Assembly (NCBI RefSeq): GCF_012275375.1
Contig: NZ_JAAZQJ010000002.1
Coordinates: forward strand, 590,183 to 654,182
Length of the DNA: 64,000 nucleotides
Source: Dyella sp. SG609
GTDB lineage: Bacteria; Pseudomonadota; Gammaproteobacteria; Xanthomonadales; Rhodanobacteraceae
Direction: 5' to 3'
Made by a program: the position numbers and the translations under genes. Shown piece by piece: positions 1 through 9,170 of this stretch; the first letter of the stretch is position 1, and each line of letters starts with the position of its first letter. Below the pieces are notes generated by a model. It saw only the letters and a list, made by a program, of their open reading frames with translations, was not told where the DNA came from and made no database searches.

Positions 1-3000
1 GCCGTCACGATGGTGTACTGGTGCGCGGCATAAGTGCCCGGATCGTAGATAAGCGCCAGCGTGCCGCCCAGGCTGGCGTTGCCGCCCACCTTCAGCAACG
101 AGGCATCGGTCGGACTCACTTCGATGGACAGCGTGCCGTTCGCCGACTGCGCGTAGTTGCCGGCCACCGTCAACGTACCGATGGATCCACCCGGCGCCAC
201 CATGCCGTCGTTGGTGACGCTGCCGGTGATGCTGCCATGGCCCTGCAGCTTGCCTTGCGCGCCCACCGCCACGTCGCCGCCGAGAACCGCGCCGGGCGAA
301 CTGGCATCGCCAACCGCCAGCGTGCCAGCCGTCACATTGGTCTTGCCGGTGAACGCGCTGCTGTCGCCATTGACGGTCAGCACCGCACTGCCCTGCTTGT
401 TCAACACGCCGCTGCCCGTGAAGCTGCCGGCGAACGTGCCGCCGCCGAGGTTCAAGGTGTTGGCGCCGAGCGCCACGCGGCTGCCGCCGACGCCGGCCAG
501 CGTGGCGATGGTCTGCGCGCCGGCGGCGGAGATATCGAAGCTCGCGCCGCTGCCGTTCAAGGCGAGCGCCGTCGCCGGCACCAGCGAGCCGCTGCCGGCC
601 AGGGCCAGGGTGCCGCCGGTGACGGTGGTGGCGCCGGTGTAGGTATTGGCGCCGGTCAATGTCTGCGTGCCACCGCTCAAGCTCAGCCCGCCCGTACCGC
701 CGATCGCTCCGCCGAAGCTGCCGTTCGCCTGCGTCAGGGTCAGCGACTGGCTGCCGAGATTCACGCTGCCGGTACCGGCCAACCCGGCGATCGACGTACC
801 GGACGTGGTCGCCGAGATATCGAAGTTGCCATTGGCGAGCGTGACGCCGCTCGATGCCGCGATGCTGCCGCCGCCCTGCAGCAGCAGCGTGGCGCCGTTG
901 ATAGTGGTCGCGCCGGTGTAGGTGTTCACGCCGGTCAGCGTCTGCGTGCCGCCGCCCAGCGTCAGTCCGCCCGCGCCGCCGATCACCCCGTCGAACGTGC
1001 CGGCGGCCTGCATGATCGTCAGCACGCTGCCGCCGAGATTCACGCTGCCCGTGCCGGTGAGGTTGGCGACCGATGCGCCGCTGCTGCTCGCGGCGATATC
1101 GAAGGTGCCGTTCGCCAGCGCAAGCCCGCTGGATGCCGCGATGCTGCCGCCGCCCTGCAGCGCGAGAGCGCCGCTGACGGTCGTTGCGCCGGTATAGGCG
1201 TTATTGCCCGTCAGCGTTTCGGTACCGGCGACGTTCAGACCGCCCGCTCCGGAAATCGCGCCACCGAACTGGCCACTGCCCACCAGCGTGAGCGCCTGGC
1301 TGCCGAGGTTCACCGCACCGCCGCCGCCAAGCGCGTGGATCGTCGCGCCGGTGTTCGCGGCCGTCACGTCGAGCGTGCCGTCGACCGTCACCGCGCTGGA
1401 GGAAGCGATGCTGCCCGCGCCGGTCAGTGCCAGCGTGGCGCCGGTGCCGATCGCGGTCTGGCCGCTGTACGCCTGCGCGGCGCTGAAAGCCTGCGTACCG
1501 CCGGTGATGGCAACGCCGCCGGTTCCTGTCATCGCGCCGTCGTAGCTGCCGCTTGCACTGGTGAGCGTCAACGTCTGCGCACCGAGATTCACGCCGCCAT
1601 TGCCGGTGAGCGCCTTGATGCTCGCACCGGCCGTCGTACCCGAGATATCGAAGCTGCCGCCATTCGCCACGCCGCTCGACGCCGCGATGCTGCCCGTCCC
1701 CGTCAAGGCCAGCGTGGCGCCCTGCTGGATCGTGGTGGCACCGGTATAGGCATTGCTGCCGCTGAGCGTCTCCGTGCCGCCGGCCACGACCAGGTCGCCC
1801 GCGCCAGTGATGTTGCCGCCGAAGTTGCCGGCCGCCTGCGTCAAGGTGAGCGTGTGCAAGCCCAGATTGACCTGGCTGTTGGCGCCGCTGCCGCTGAGCG
1901 TGGCGATGGATGCGCCGTTCGTCGCACCCGTGATGTCGAACAGGCCATTCGCCACCACCCCGCTCGACGCGGCAATGCTGCCGTTGCCGGACAAGGCCAG
2001 CGTACCGGCGCTGTCGATGGTGGTCAGCCCGGTATACGCGTTGACGCCGCTGAGGAATTGCGCGCCGCCCGCAATGGTGAGCCCGCCGCTGCCGGAGATG
2101 ATGCCGTCGAACGCGCTGCCGCCATTGGCGATGGTGAGCGTCTGCGCACCGAGCGTGACGGCGCCGCTGCCGGAAAGCTGCTGGATGCTCGCACCCGCGG
2201 TCGTTCCCGCGATATCGAACGTACCGTTGTTCGCCACACCGCTGGACTGCGCGATGGAGCCGGCGCCGCTCAGCGCCAGCGTGGCGCCATTGTCGATCGC
2301 GGTGGCGCCGGTGTAGCCGTTGTTGCCGCTCAGCGTCTGTGTGCCCGCACCGATCTCGATGCCGCCCGTACCGCCGATGGCGCCGCTGAAGCTGCCGCTG
2401 GCCTGGGTAATCGTCAGCTGCTGTGCACCGAGATTGACCGCGCCACTGCCGGTCAAGCTGCTGATGCTCGCGCCATTGCTGGTGGCGGAGATATCGAAGG
2501 TGCCATCGCTCGCCACCCCGCTCGACGCCGCGATGCTGCCCAAGCCGCTCAACGCCAGCGTGGCGCCGCTGCCGATGCTGGTGGCGCCGGTGTATGCCTG
2601 CACGCCCGAAAACGTCTGCGTGCCACCGCTGACGGTCAGCCCGCCGCTGCCGCCGATCACGCCGGCATAGGTGCCGCCGCCATTGGTCAGCGTGAGCGTC
2701 TGCGCACCCAGCGCGACATTGCCATTGCCGGACAGGCGGGTGATCGATGCACCGCTGCTGGTGCCGGAGATGTCGAAGCCGCCGCCGTTCAATACCAGGC
2801 CTGCCGAACTGGAAATACTGCCCGTGCCGGTGAGCGCGAGCAGGGCGCCATTGGCGACGGTGGTCTGGCCCGTATACGCATTGCTGCCGCTCAGTGTCTG
2901 CGTGCCGCCCGCGATGGTCAGGCCGCCGCTGCCCGCGATGCCGCCTGCGAAATCGCCGCTGGCGTCGGTGATGTTGAGGTACTGCGAACCCAGCGCCACC

Positions 3001-5270
3001 GCGCCGCTGCCGGTCAGCGCGGCGATCGCCACGCTGCCGCTGCTGCCGGAAATATCGAAGTTGCCGTTATTCACCAGGCCGCTGGAACTGGCGATGCTGC
3101 CGGCGCCGGCCAGCGCCAGCGTGGCGCCGGCATCGATGGCGGTCTGGCCGGTGTAGGTGTTGACGCCGGAAAAGCCCTGCGTGCCGCCGGCTACCGTGAC
3201 GCCGCCCGAGCCGGAAATGACACCGGCAAACTGCGAACTGGCCTGGGTCAGGGTCAGATCCTTGGCACCCAGCACGACCGAGCCCGCACCGGCGAGCGAT
3301 GCGATGCTGCTGCCGCTGGCCGTGGTGCCGGATATATCGAAGCTGCCATCGGCAGTAACCAGCGATGACGAAGCGATACTGCCCGCGCCGGTCAACGCAA
3401 GCGTCGCACCGGCGCCGATGCCGGTCGCGCCGGTATAGGCCTGCGCGGCGGTCAGCGTCTGCGCGCCGCCGGCGATCGACAGGCCGCCGCTGCCGCTCGC
3501 GACGCCGTCGAAGCTGCCGCTCGCATTGGTCAGCGTCAACGTCTTGCTGCCGAGCAGGATATTGCCGGCGCCGCTGATGGCCGTTACCGAAGCGCCGGCG
3601 TTGGTGCCGCTGATATCGAAGTTACCGTTCACTGCCACGCCGCTCGAAGCGGCGATGCTGCCGTTGCCGCTCAGCGCCAGCGTGCCGCTGTTGATGGTGG
3701 TGGAACCGGTGTACGTATTGATGCCCGACAGCGTCAGCGTGCCGCTGCCGTTCTGTTCCAGATTGCCGGTGCCATCGATGGCGCCGCCCAGCGATACCGC
3801 ATCGCTGCGGTTGAAGGCGAGCGTGCCCAGGTTGTGCACATTGCCGACGATCGAACCGGTGGTGCCGCCGTTGCCGATCTGCAAGGTGGAACCGGTGTCG
3901 ATCGAGGTGCCGCCGGTGTACGTACCCGTGCCGGAAAGCGTGAGCGTGCCGGCACCGGTCACGGCCAGGGCGCCTGCGCCGGAGATCGGGCCGGAGAACT
4001 GCAGCCCATCCGCGCCATCCATGTCGCCGGTGAGGATGGAACCGGCGCCTAGCGTGATCGCGTTGTCCAGCACCATGTTCACGTCCTGCGCGAACACGCG
4101 CGCCTGCGCGCCCGCCGCGAGGTCGATGCCGCCGGTGATGCTGCTGCCGTCGAACATGGTCAGCGCATTGCCGGTGCCGTTGAACTGGATCGCCAGTGCG
4201 GTGCTGCCGTCCGGGTTGAGTCCGCCGCTGATGCTGCCGCCGGGGCCGTTGACGATGGTGTTGCCGTTCCAGGTGACCACGCCGATGCCGCCCTGTCCGC
4301 CCACGGCACCGTTGCCGCCGGCGATGCTGCCGTCGTTCTGCAGCGTGGCGAACTGGCCGACCAGGTTGACGCCCGCACCGCCGCTGCCGCCGTGCGCGGA
4401 GTTGTCGGCGCTGCCGGTGCCTGCCACCGCGCCGTTGCCGCCCTGGATGCCGCCGCTGTTGGTGGTCGAGCTGTTCTGGCCCAGCACCAGCACGCCATCG
4501 CCGCCCGCGCCGCCGCCGCCGTTGTTGCCGCCGCTGCCGCCCGCGCCGCCGGAGCCGCCGGTGACCTGGCCATCGATCTGGATGTCGGCATCGTCCGCCA
4601 CCGCCAGCACGCCGGCACCGCCGCCGCCGCCGCCCGCGCCATTGCTGGCGCCGCCGCTGGTACCGTTGCCGCCCGCGCCGCCGCTGCCGCCCGCCACCGC
4701 CGCGCCGCCCTGCACGTTCAACTGGATGCCGGCAGCGGTAAACGTCACGCCCGCACCGCCGCCGCCACCGCCGCTGGCGAAATTGAAGCCGTTGGCACCG
4801 GCCGCGCCCGTGCCGCCATTCGAGGTGGCAGTAATGTCGAGCGTGCCGCCGCCGGTGGTGCCGACGCTGCCGCCGGCGCCGCCGGCGTTCTCGCCCGCCG
4901 CGCCCGCGCCGCCTACGCCATTGGCACCCGCCGGCGCACCGACGACCTGGTCGGTTGCGCCGGTGCCTGAATTGAACACGCTCGCGCCACCGCCGCTGCC
5001 GTTGCCCGCGCCGCCACCACCGGTGCGTTGCGGAATGCCCGCGCCGCCCGGCGCGCTGCAGGAAGGAATATCGCTGGCGTTGGAGCTGCACGCGGCCCAC
5101 GCCGTCGACGAGATCATGGCCAGGCTCACCGCCAGCGCGAGGGCGCGCAGCACGGGCGCAATCCGCGCCCCGCTTCGGCCGGACACGCCGCTGCTTGCAT
5201 GCGCCAGTTCGGAAGCCACCTGCAGCAGGCGCAGCGAACGATTCCAGACGAGCCGGTAGATGCGGTTCAT
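1..5270 (-). CDS. Large repeat-containing autotransporter (PATR/autotransporter-associated beta-strand repeats), partial at the left edge
   Basis: The minus-strand frame is open from an ATG at 5270 to the window edge, so about 1,756 residues are visible and the C-terminal beta-barrel lies outside. The N-terminus (MNRIYRLVWNRSL... VASELAHASSG) is a typical extended signal peptide region (ESPR), followed by a hydrophobic core ending near STAWA. Next comes a glycine-rich stretch of roughly 270 residues, PGRS-like in composition. It is followed by about 12 copies of a roughly 93-residue unit (about 280 bp, between about 600 and 3990) built around G-GTQTLSGxNxYTGATTI, SIAASSG and FDISGTT. These are the strand repeats that build beta-helical passengers of type V secretion. 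The last visible residues (IYDPGTYAAHQYTIVT) resemble the stretch before a barrel. The role is probably adhesion or aggregation; the ligand is unknown. Confidence 0.88.
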   Translation of the reverse strand, partial: MNRIYRLVWNRSLRLLQVASELAHASSGVSGRSGARIAPVLRALALAVSLAMISSTAWAACSSNASDIPSCSAPGGAGIPQRTGGGGAGNGSGGGASVFNSGTGATDQVVGAPAGANGVGGAGAAGENAGGAGGSVGTTGGGTLDITATSNGGTGAAGANGFNFASGGGGGGAGVTFTAAGIQLNVQGGAAVAGGSGGAGGNGTSGGASNGAGGGGGGAGVLAVADDADIQIDGQVTGGSGGAGGSGGNNGGGGAGGDGVLVLGQNSSTTNSGGIQGGNGAVAGTGSADNSAHGGSGGAGVNLVGQFATLQNDGSIAGGNGAVGGQGGIGVVTWNGNTIVNGPGGSISGGLNPDGSTALAIQFNGTGNALTMFDGSSITGGIDLAAGAQARVFAQDVNMVLDNAITLGAGSILTGDMDGADGLQFSGPISGAGALAVTGAGTLTLSGTGTYTGGTSIDTGSTLQIGNGGTTGSIVGNVHNLGTLAFNRSDAVSLGGAIDGTGNLEQNGSGTLTLSGINTYTGSTTINSGTLALSGNGSIAASSGVAVNGNFDISGTNAGASVTAISGAGNILLGSKTLTLTNASGSFDGVASGSGGLSIAGGAQTLTAAQAYTGATGIGAGATLALTGAGSIASSSLVTADGSFDISGTTASGSSIASLAGAGSVVLGAKDLTLTQASSQFAGVISGSGGVTVAGGTQGFSGVNTYTGQTAIDAGATLALAGAGSIASSSGLVNNGNFDISGSSGSVAIAALTGSGAVALGSQYLNITDASGDFAGGIAGSGGLTIAGGTQTLSGSNAYTGQTTVANGALLALTGTGSISSSAGLVLNGGGFDISGTSSGASITRLSGNGNVALGAQTLTLTNGGGTYAGVIGGSGGLTVSGGTQTFSGVQAYTGATSIGSGATLALSGLGSIAASSGVASDGTFDISATSNGASISSLTGSGAVNLGAQQLTITQASGSFSGAIGGTGGIEIGAGTQTLSGNNGYTGATAIDNGATLALSGAGSIAQSSGVANNGTFDIAGTTAGASIQQLSGSGAVTLGAQTLTIANGGSAFDGIISGSGGLTIAGGAQFLSGVNAYTGLTTIDSAGTLALSGNGSIAASSGVVANGLFDITGATNGASIATLSGSGANSQVNLGLHTLTLTQAAGNFGGNITGAGDLVVAGGTETLSGSNAYTGATTIQQGATLALTGTGSIAASSGVANGGSFDISGTTAGASIKALTGNGGVNLGAQTLTLTSASGSYDGAMTGTGGVAITGGTQAFSAAQAYSGQTAIGTGATLALTGAGSIASSSAVTVDGTLDVTAANTGATIHALGGGGAVNLGSQALTLVGSGQFGGAISGAGGLNVAGTETLTGNNAYTGATTVSGALALQGGGSIAASSGLALANGTFDIAASSSGASVANLTGTGSVNLGGSVLTIMQAAGTFDGVIGGAGGLTLGGGTQTLTGVNTYTGATTINGATLLLQGGGSIAASSGVTLANGNFDISATTSGTSIAGLAGTGSVNLGSQSLTLTQANGSFGGAIGGTGGLSLSGGTQTLTGANTYTGATTVTGGTLALAGSGSLVPATALALNGSGASFDISAAGAQTIATLAGVGGSRVALGANTLNLGGGTFAGSFTGSGVLNKQGSAVLTVNGDSSAFTGKTNVTAGTLAVGDASSPGAVLGGDVAVGAQGKLQGHGSITGSVTNDGMVAPGGSIGTLTVAGNYAQSANGTLSIEVSPTDASLLKVGGNASLGGTLALIYDPGTYAAHQYTIVT
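600..3990 (-). repeat. About 12 tandem ~280-bp coding repeats inside the autotransporter
   Basis: The NxYTGxT motif recurs on the minus strand at about 632, 911, 1188, 1467, 1741, 2029, 2312, 2592, 2870, 3152, 3432 and 3709, with one shorter spacing to about 3915. The period is 274-288 bp, so units differ by a few codons and always keep frame. Units are diverged at the nucleotide level, which suggests old duplication with selection on the protein fold and not recent slippage. Confidence 0.85.
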
Positions 5271-5693
5271 GGCGGTACCCCTGTTTATGGGTCGATCGAT
5301 CGGCCACTCGCGGCATGGCGCCGGGGCCGCTTGCAGCAAGCATGGGCGGATGGCATAGACCGATCGTTCGGGGTGCGTGCGGAACCGGCTTGCAGCACAA
5401 AGCTTCGCGTCGCGCGATGGAAGCGATTCCATCGGCGTTCCCCAACGACCGCTACCAACATCCCCTGGATTCGACTTCGCGCCGTGCCTTCCGCCGGATG
5501 GAGGAACAGCGCCCCCTTGTCGAGCCGGGGGCCTGAACGCCGCACTCCATGGCGACGGGCCGTCGACTCGCGTGGCGTATGGTGCACGCGCACATGTGGC
5601 CCGGCAATGTAACTTCCGGCCGGTGATGCGCCCGGCAGCAGCGGCGGCGGGCACTGGCTATGATCTGCCGTTTCCCCACGCCAGGAGTGTGCC
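5271..5693. other. Intergenic region between divergent autotransporter and RidA-like genes
   Basis: These 423 bases should hold the divergent promoters of the two flanking genes. I see GATCGATCG-type short palindromes near 5287 and 5359, but no convincing -35/-10 pair, RNA gene or small reading frame. Confidence 0.4.
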
Positions 5694-6167
5694 GTGTCGC
5701 GACGTCCCGCCTGCTGTCTCGCTGTTGCCGTGCTCGCCTTCGCCGGCTGCGCCCATGCCGCCGATACGCCCGCCGGCGTGCGCTATCTCGATCCCGCCGG
5801 CTTGTCCAAGCCCACCGGCTATACCCACGTGGTGGACGTGCCGGCCGGCGCGCGCACGCTGTATCTGTCCGGCCAGATCGCGCTGGATGCGAAAGGCAAC
5901 CTGGTCGGCGCCGGCGATTTCGCGGCACAGGCCGAGCAGGTCTTCGCCAATATCGATACGGCGCTGAAGGCGTCGGGCGCGAGCTTCCGCAATGTCGTGA
6001 AGCTCAACATATACGTCACCGACATGACGCAGCTCAAAGCGCTGCGTGCGGCGCGCGACAAGTACGTCGACGTGCAGCATCCGCCGGCGAGCACCTTGGT
6101 CGAGGTGAGCAAGCTGGGGCGCGAAGGCTTGCTGCTGGAAGTCGAAGCGACGGCCGTCGTGCCGTAA
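5694..6167 (+). CDS. Exported RidA/YjgF-family protein
   Basis: This 157-residue protein is a RidA-type fold with an added export signal. RidA proteins hydrolyse reactive enamine/imine intermediates from PLP enzymes. Family landmarks are LYLSGQIALDAKGNLV, the region ALKASGASFRNVVKLNIYVTDM, and ARDKYVDVQHPPASTLVEVSKL near the C-terminus, containing the usual RidA-type PAxTxVxV core. The first about 25 residues form a clear signal peptide ending either in a lipobox-like FAGC or at AHA|AD, so the product is probably periplasmic or lipid-anchored, unlike cytosolic RidA. It stands alone; the receptor operon downstream has its own control region. Its periplasmic substrate cannot be told from sequence. 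Confidence 0.85.
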   Translation: MSRRPACCLAVAVLAFAGCAHAADTPAGVRYLDPAGLSKPTGYTHVVDVPAGARTLYLSGQIALDAKGNLVGAGDFAAQAEQVFANIDTALKASGASFRNVVKLNIYVTDMTQLKALRAARDKYVDVQHPPASTLVEVSKLGREGLLLEVEATAVVP

Positions 6168-6171
6168 CGCT

Positions 6172-6294
6172 ACCCCCTCTCCCCGCGGGGAGAGGATCGG
6201 GGTGAGGGGGCCTACGGAGCGATGAAGCAGGAGCACAAAAGCAAGCGACGCTTCGTCGATCTTCTACCGCAACCACCCACCCCTCATCCGGCTG
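6172..6294 (+). repeat. Composite palindromic dispersed repeat, copy A
   Basis: The element starts with a palindrome CCCTCTCCCCGCGGGGAGAG, continues with CGGGGTGAGGGGGCCTACGGAGCG.TGAAGC, contains GCGACGCTTCGTCGA, and ends with CACCCACCCCTCATC. The same order of blocks occurs at 38814-38967 and, inverted, at 30046-30208. It lies just after the RidA-like stop codon and may also act as a transcript end. Confidence 0.75.
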
Positions 6295-6331
6295 TGCCAC
6301 GTTTAGCCGCCCAAACACTTGCCCTCTCCAT

Positions 6332-6350
6332 ATAAGAATCATTATCATTT
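6332..6350 (+). promoter_or_regulatory. Fur box upstream of the siderophore receptor
   Basis: The sequence ATAAGAATCATTATCATTT reads on the other strand as AAATGATAATGATTCTTAT, a good match to the Fur consensus GATAATGATAATCATTATC. It lies about 90 bases before the receptor start and predicts iron-repressed expression of the receptor and the three genes behind it. Confidence 0.8.
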
Positions 6351-6437
6351 GAGGCTGACAACCCCGCAGCAAGCCACGTCGCTCCGCCGACCCAGCCGCT
6401 CCTTCTTCATCAACGGTGCCTCCCGCGTGGAAGCTCC

Positions 6438-8642
6438 GTGCCCAAGGACGCACCCGTGGCCGGCCACTCCCCCGCTTCTCCCTCGTTCCACCGCAGCGCT
6501 CTCGCCCTCGCCTGCCTGCTCGCCCTCGCCTGCCTGCTCGCCTTCGCCGCACCGGCGCTCGCCACCGAACCGCCCGCCACCGACAGCGACCACAAGGACC
6601 AGCGCCGCGTCACCACGCTCGAAGGCGTGAGTGCCACCGCCAATGTCGACGACCACGGCTACACCGTGCCCGCCGCCAGCGGTGCGACGCGCCTGCCGCT
6701 GTCGCTGCGCGAGACGCCGCAGTCGGTGAGCGTGGTCACGCGCGCGCAGATGGACGACTTCGGCCTGAACAACATCAACGACGTGCTCGGCCGCACCACC
6801 GGCATCAACGTCGAGAAGATCGAAACCGACCGCACCTACTACAGCGCGCGCGGCTTCGACATCACCAACTTCCTGACCGACGGCCTGGGCATGCCGTTCG
6901 CCAACGGCGGGCAGGAAGGCGATATCGACACCGCCATCTACGACCATATCGAAGTGCTGCGCGGCGCCAACGGCCTGCTCTCGTTCACCGGCAATCCCTC
7001 GGCCACCATCGACTTCGTGCGCAAGCGCCCCACCGCCGACCTGCAGGGCAGCGTGGGCGCCACCGTGGGCAGCTGGAACAACCGGCGGCTGGACGGCGAC
7101 CTGTCCGGCGCGCTCAATGCATCGAAGAGCGTGCGCGGCCGCGTGGTACTGGCCGATCAACAGAGCGACAGCTATCTCGACCGCTATGCGGTACGTAAGA
7201 AAGTGGCCGCCGGCATGCTGGAAGCGGACCTGACGCCCAACACCCTGCTCTCGGCCGGCATCACCTGGCAGAAGAATGCGCCGAAGAGCCCGATGTGGGG
7301 CGCGCTGCCGCTGTACAACACCGACGGCACCCCCACCGACTACCGCCGCTCCACCAGCACCGCCGCCGACTGGTCGCGCTGGGACATGAGCAACACGCAG
7401 TCCTACCTGTCGCTGTCGCACGACTTCGCCAACGGCTGGAGCGTGAAAGCCGCGCTCAACTACCGCCGCCTGGCCGGCGCCAGCGAGCTGTTCTACATCT
7501 ATGGCACGCCGGATGCGGCCACCGGCCTGGGCCTCTTCAGCTACCCCTCGCAGTACAACAGCACCGAGAAGCAGTACTACGCCGATGTCTACGCCAGCGG
7601 CCCGTTCTCGCTGGGCGGCCGCGAACACGAGCTGGTGCTGGGCGTGAACGCGGGCAAGAGCGACGTGGACCAGCTCTCCGGCTACTCCACCGACATCGGC
7701 ACCGCGCTGCCGCCGCTGTGGGACTGGAACGGCCGCTACGCCAAGCCCGCCTTCAACGCCTACTACAACAGCGCGCAGTTCCACATCCGCCGCCGCAGCG
7801 CCTATGCCACCGCGCGCTGGAACCTGGCCGACTCGCTGAAGCTGATCACCGGCGCCACCCTCACCCATGTCGAGAGCACCGGCCAGAACTACGGCGTGCC
7901 GCATGCGTACGAGAAAACCAAGGCCACGCCCTTCGTCGGCGCGGTCTACGACCTCAACGCGCACTACTCGCTGTATGCCAGCTACGCCAAGCTGTTCAAT
8001 CCGCAGACCGAAGTGGACGTCAACAACCGCGTGCTCGCGCCGGTCACCGGCGACAATCTCGAAGCCGGCATCAAGGGCGCCTGGATGGACGACCGCCTCA
8101 ACGCCTCGTTCGCGGTATTCCGCTCGCGCCAGAACAACTACGCCGAATCGGTGGGCATCAACCCGGCCACCGCGCAGAACTACTACCGCGGCATCAACGC
8201 CACCTCCACCGGCTACGAATTCGATCTCGCCGGCCAGATCACCCCGGACTGGGAAGCCAGCGCCGGCATCACCCAGCTCGGCATCGAGGACGACCAGGAC
8301 CGCAACGTGCGCACCTACGTGCCGCGCCGCACGCTGCGCATCCACACCACCTACCGCTTGCCGTGGATGCCCGGCCTGAAAGTGGGCGGCTCGCTGCGCT
8401 GGCAGGACCGCATCGTGCGCGACCAGCTGGCGCTGGATACGCAGGGCCGCGAGATCTACACCACCCAGGGCAGCTATGCGCTGCTGGGCCTGATGGCGCG
8501 CTACGACTTCGATCCTTCGTGGAGCGCCACGCTCAACCTGGACAACCTCACCAACCGCAAATACATCGCCAGCCTGTACTGGGCACAGGGCTACTACGGC
8601 GCGCCCACCAACTGGCAGTTGAACGTGACGTACCGGTTCTGA
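6438..8642 (+). CDS. TonB-dependent siderophore receptor (FhuE/FpvA type)
   Basis: This 734-residue outer-membrane receptor would import a ferric siderophore using TonB energy. A GTG start is used, followed by a signal peptide ending at APALA|TEP. The plug domain shows LRETPQSVSVVTRAQMDDFG, then NDVLGRTTGI and the IEVLRGANGLLSFTGNPSATIDFVRKRP block typical of the FhuE/FecA siderophore class. The barrel ends in LNVTYRF with terminal Phe. There is no N-terminal signalling domain, so no FecR-type surface signalling is expected; control is probably through the Fur box. It heads an operon with two small membrane proteins and a PepSY protein, a layout common for xenosiderophore uptake. The ligand (coprogen or other hydroxamate) is a guess from family resemblance. 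Confidence 0.92.
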   Translation: MPKDAPVAGHSPASPSFHRSALALACLLALACLLAFAAPALATEPPATDSDHKDQRRVTTLEGVSATANVDDHGYTVPAASGATRLPLSLRETPQSVSVVTRAQMDDFGLNNINDVLGRTTGINVEKIETDRTYYSARGFDITNFLTDGLGMPFANGGQEGDIDTAIYDHIEVLRGANGLLSFTGNPSATIDFVRKRPTADLQGSVGATVGSWNNRRLDGDLSGALNASKSVRGRVVLADQQSDSYLDRYAVRKKVAAGMLEADLTPNTLLSAGITWQKNAPKSPMWGALPLYNTDGTPTDYRRSTSTAADWSRWDMSNTQSYLSLSHDFANGWSVKAALNYRRLAGASELFYIYGTPDAATGLGLFSYPSQYNSTEKQYYADVYASGPFSLGGREHELVLGVNAGKSDVDQLSGYSTDIGTALPPLWDWNGRYAKPAFNAYYNSAQFHIRRRSAYATARWNLADSLKLITGATLTHVESTGQNYGVPHAYEKTKATPFVGAVYDLNAHYSLYASYAKLFNPQTEVDVNNRVLAPVTGDNLEAGIKGAWMDDRLNASFAVFRSRQNNYAESVGINPATAQNYYRGINATSTGYEFDLAGQITPDWEASAGITQLGIEDDQDRNVRTYVPRRTLRIHTTYRLPWMPGLKVGGSLRWQDRIVRDQLALDTQGREIYTTQGSYALLGLMARYDFDPSWSATLNLDNLTNRKYIASLYWAQGYYGAPTNWQLNVTYRF
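6501..6536 (+). repeat. Perfect 18-bp direct duplication in the receptor signal peptide
   Basis: CTCGCCCTCGCCTGCCTG occurs twice in a row, encoding LALACL LALACL. It lengthens the hydrophobic core of the signal peptide by six residues without a frameshift, as expected of slippage. Confidence 0.8.
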
Positions 8643-8645
8643 GCC

Positions 8646-8906
8646 ATGGTGCCCGCTGCCCTCCTGCTGTGTTTCGCCAGCGCGCTGCTGTTCTACCTGG
8701 CCAGCCCGCAGCAGCGCCTGCGCGCCCGGCCGCTGCCGTCGTGGATACGGCTGGCGGCATTGGCGTTCGCGGCCAGCGGCGCCGGTGCGTGGATCGACGT
8801 GCTGGGCCTGGGCGCGGGGCTGTTCACCGCGCTTACCGCACTGATGCTCGGCTGGGTCGGCCTGCCCTACGCGGCGTGGTATGCCTCGCGCGGGGAGCGG
8901 CGATGA
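8646..8906 (+). CDS. Small membrane protein of the siderophore operon (DUF3325-like)
   Basis: An 86-residue protein with about three hydrophobic helices: an N-terminal one (VPAALLLCFASALLFYLA), a middle one after PSWIRLAALAFAASG, and a C-terminal one ending LPYAAWYAS. Its start lies four bases after the receptor stop, and its stop overlaps the next start (ATGA), so the genes are translationally coupled. Size, topology and place between a siderophore receptor and a PepSY protein resemble the DUF3325 family. Function is unknown; the family name is from resemblance only. Confidence 0.7.
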   Translation: MVPAALLLCFASALLFYLASPQQRLRARPLPSWIRLAALAFAASGAGAWIDVLGLGAGLFTALTALMLGWVGLPYAAWYASRGERR

Positions 8907-9163
8907 TCGCGCGCTGCCTGGCCGGCACCGTGCTCGGCTTTCCGCTGTCGGGGATGCTGCTGGCGCTGTGCCTGTTCTGGCTGCCCCGGCATGGGCAGGA
9001 TTGGTTGATTCCCGTGCTGCTGCTGTTCTTCCCGCTGTGGGTGGGCGTGATGGCGGGCAGCTATATGTTCCGCAGCGGCGCGCGCGCATGGCTGATGCTG
9101 GCTGCCGCCAATGGCGCGGCGTTCGCTCTGCTATGGCTGTCGCGCCACGTCGCCGGCGCCTGA
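8903..9163 (+). CDS. Small membrane protein of the siderophore operon (DUF3649-like)
   Basis: An 86-residue protein whose ATG overlaps the previous stop codon. Three hydrophobic segments are visible: LAGTVLGFPLSGMLLALCLFWL, a second around LIPVLLLFFPLWVGVMAGSYMF, and a third around MLAAANGAAFALLWL. It resembles DUF3649-type iron-uptake accessory proteins, which usually sit beside PepSY proteins in siderophore loci. No catalytic residues can be named. The call rests on context, size and topology. Confidence 0.7.
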   Translation: MIARCLAGTVLGFPLSGMLLALCLFWLPRHGQDWLIPVLLLFFPLWVGVMAGSYMFRSGARAWLMLAAANGAAFALLWLSRHVAGA

Positions 9164-9170
9164 GGCCTGC

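Noticed and set aside
21..3368. Long plus-strand open frame of about 1,115 residues opposite the autotransporter
   Set aside because: It is Arg/Ala/Gly-rich with no domains and is the antisense shadow of the repetitive autotransporter. The minus-strand frame has an ESPR and known repeats.
600..3990. CRISPR or satellite array
   Set aside because: The 280-bp period is coding, stays in frame and units are diverged; there are no short identical repeats with unique spacers.
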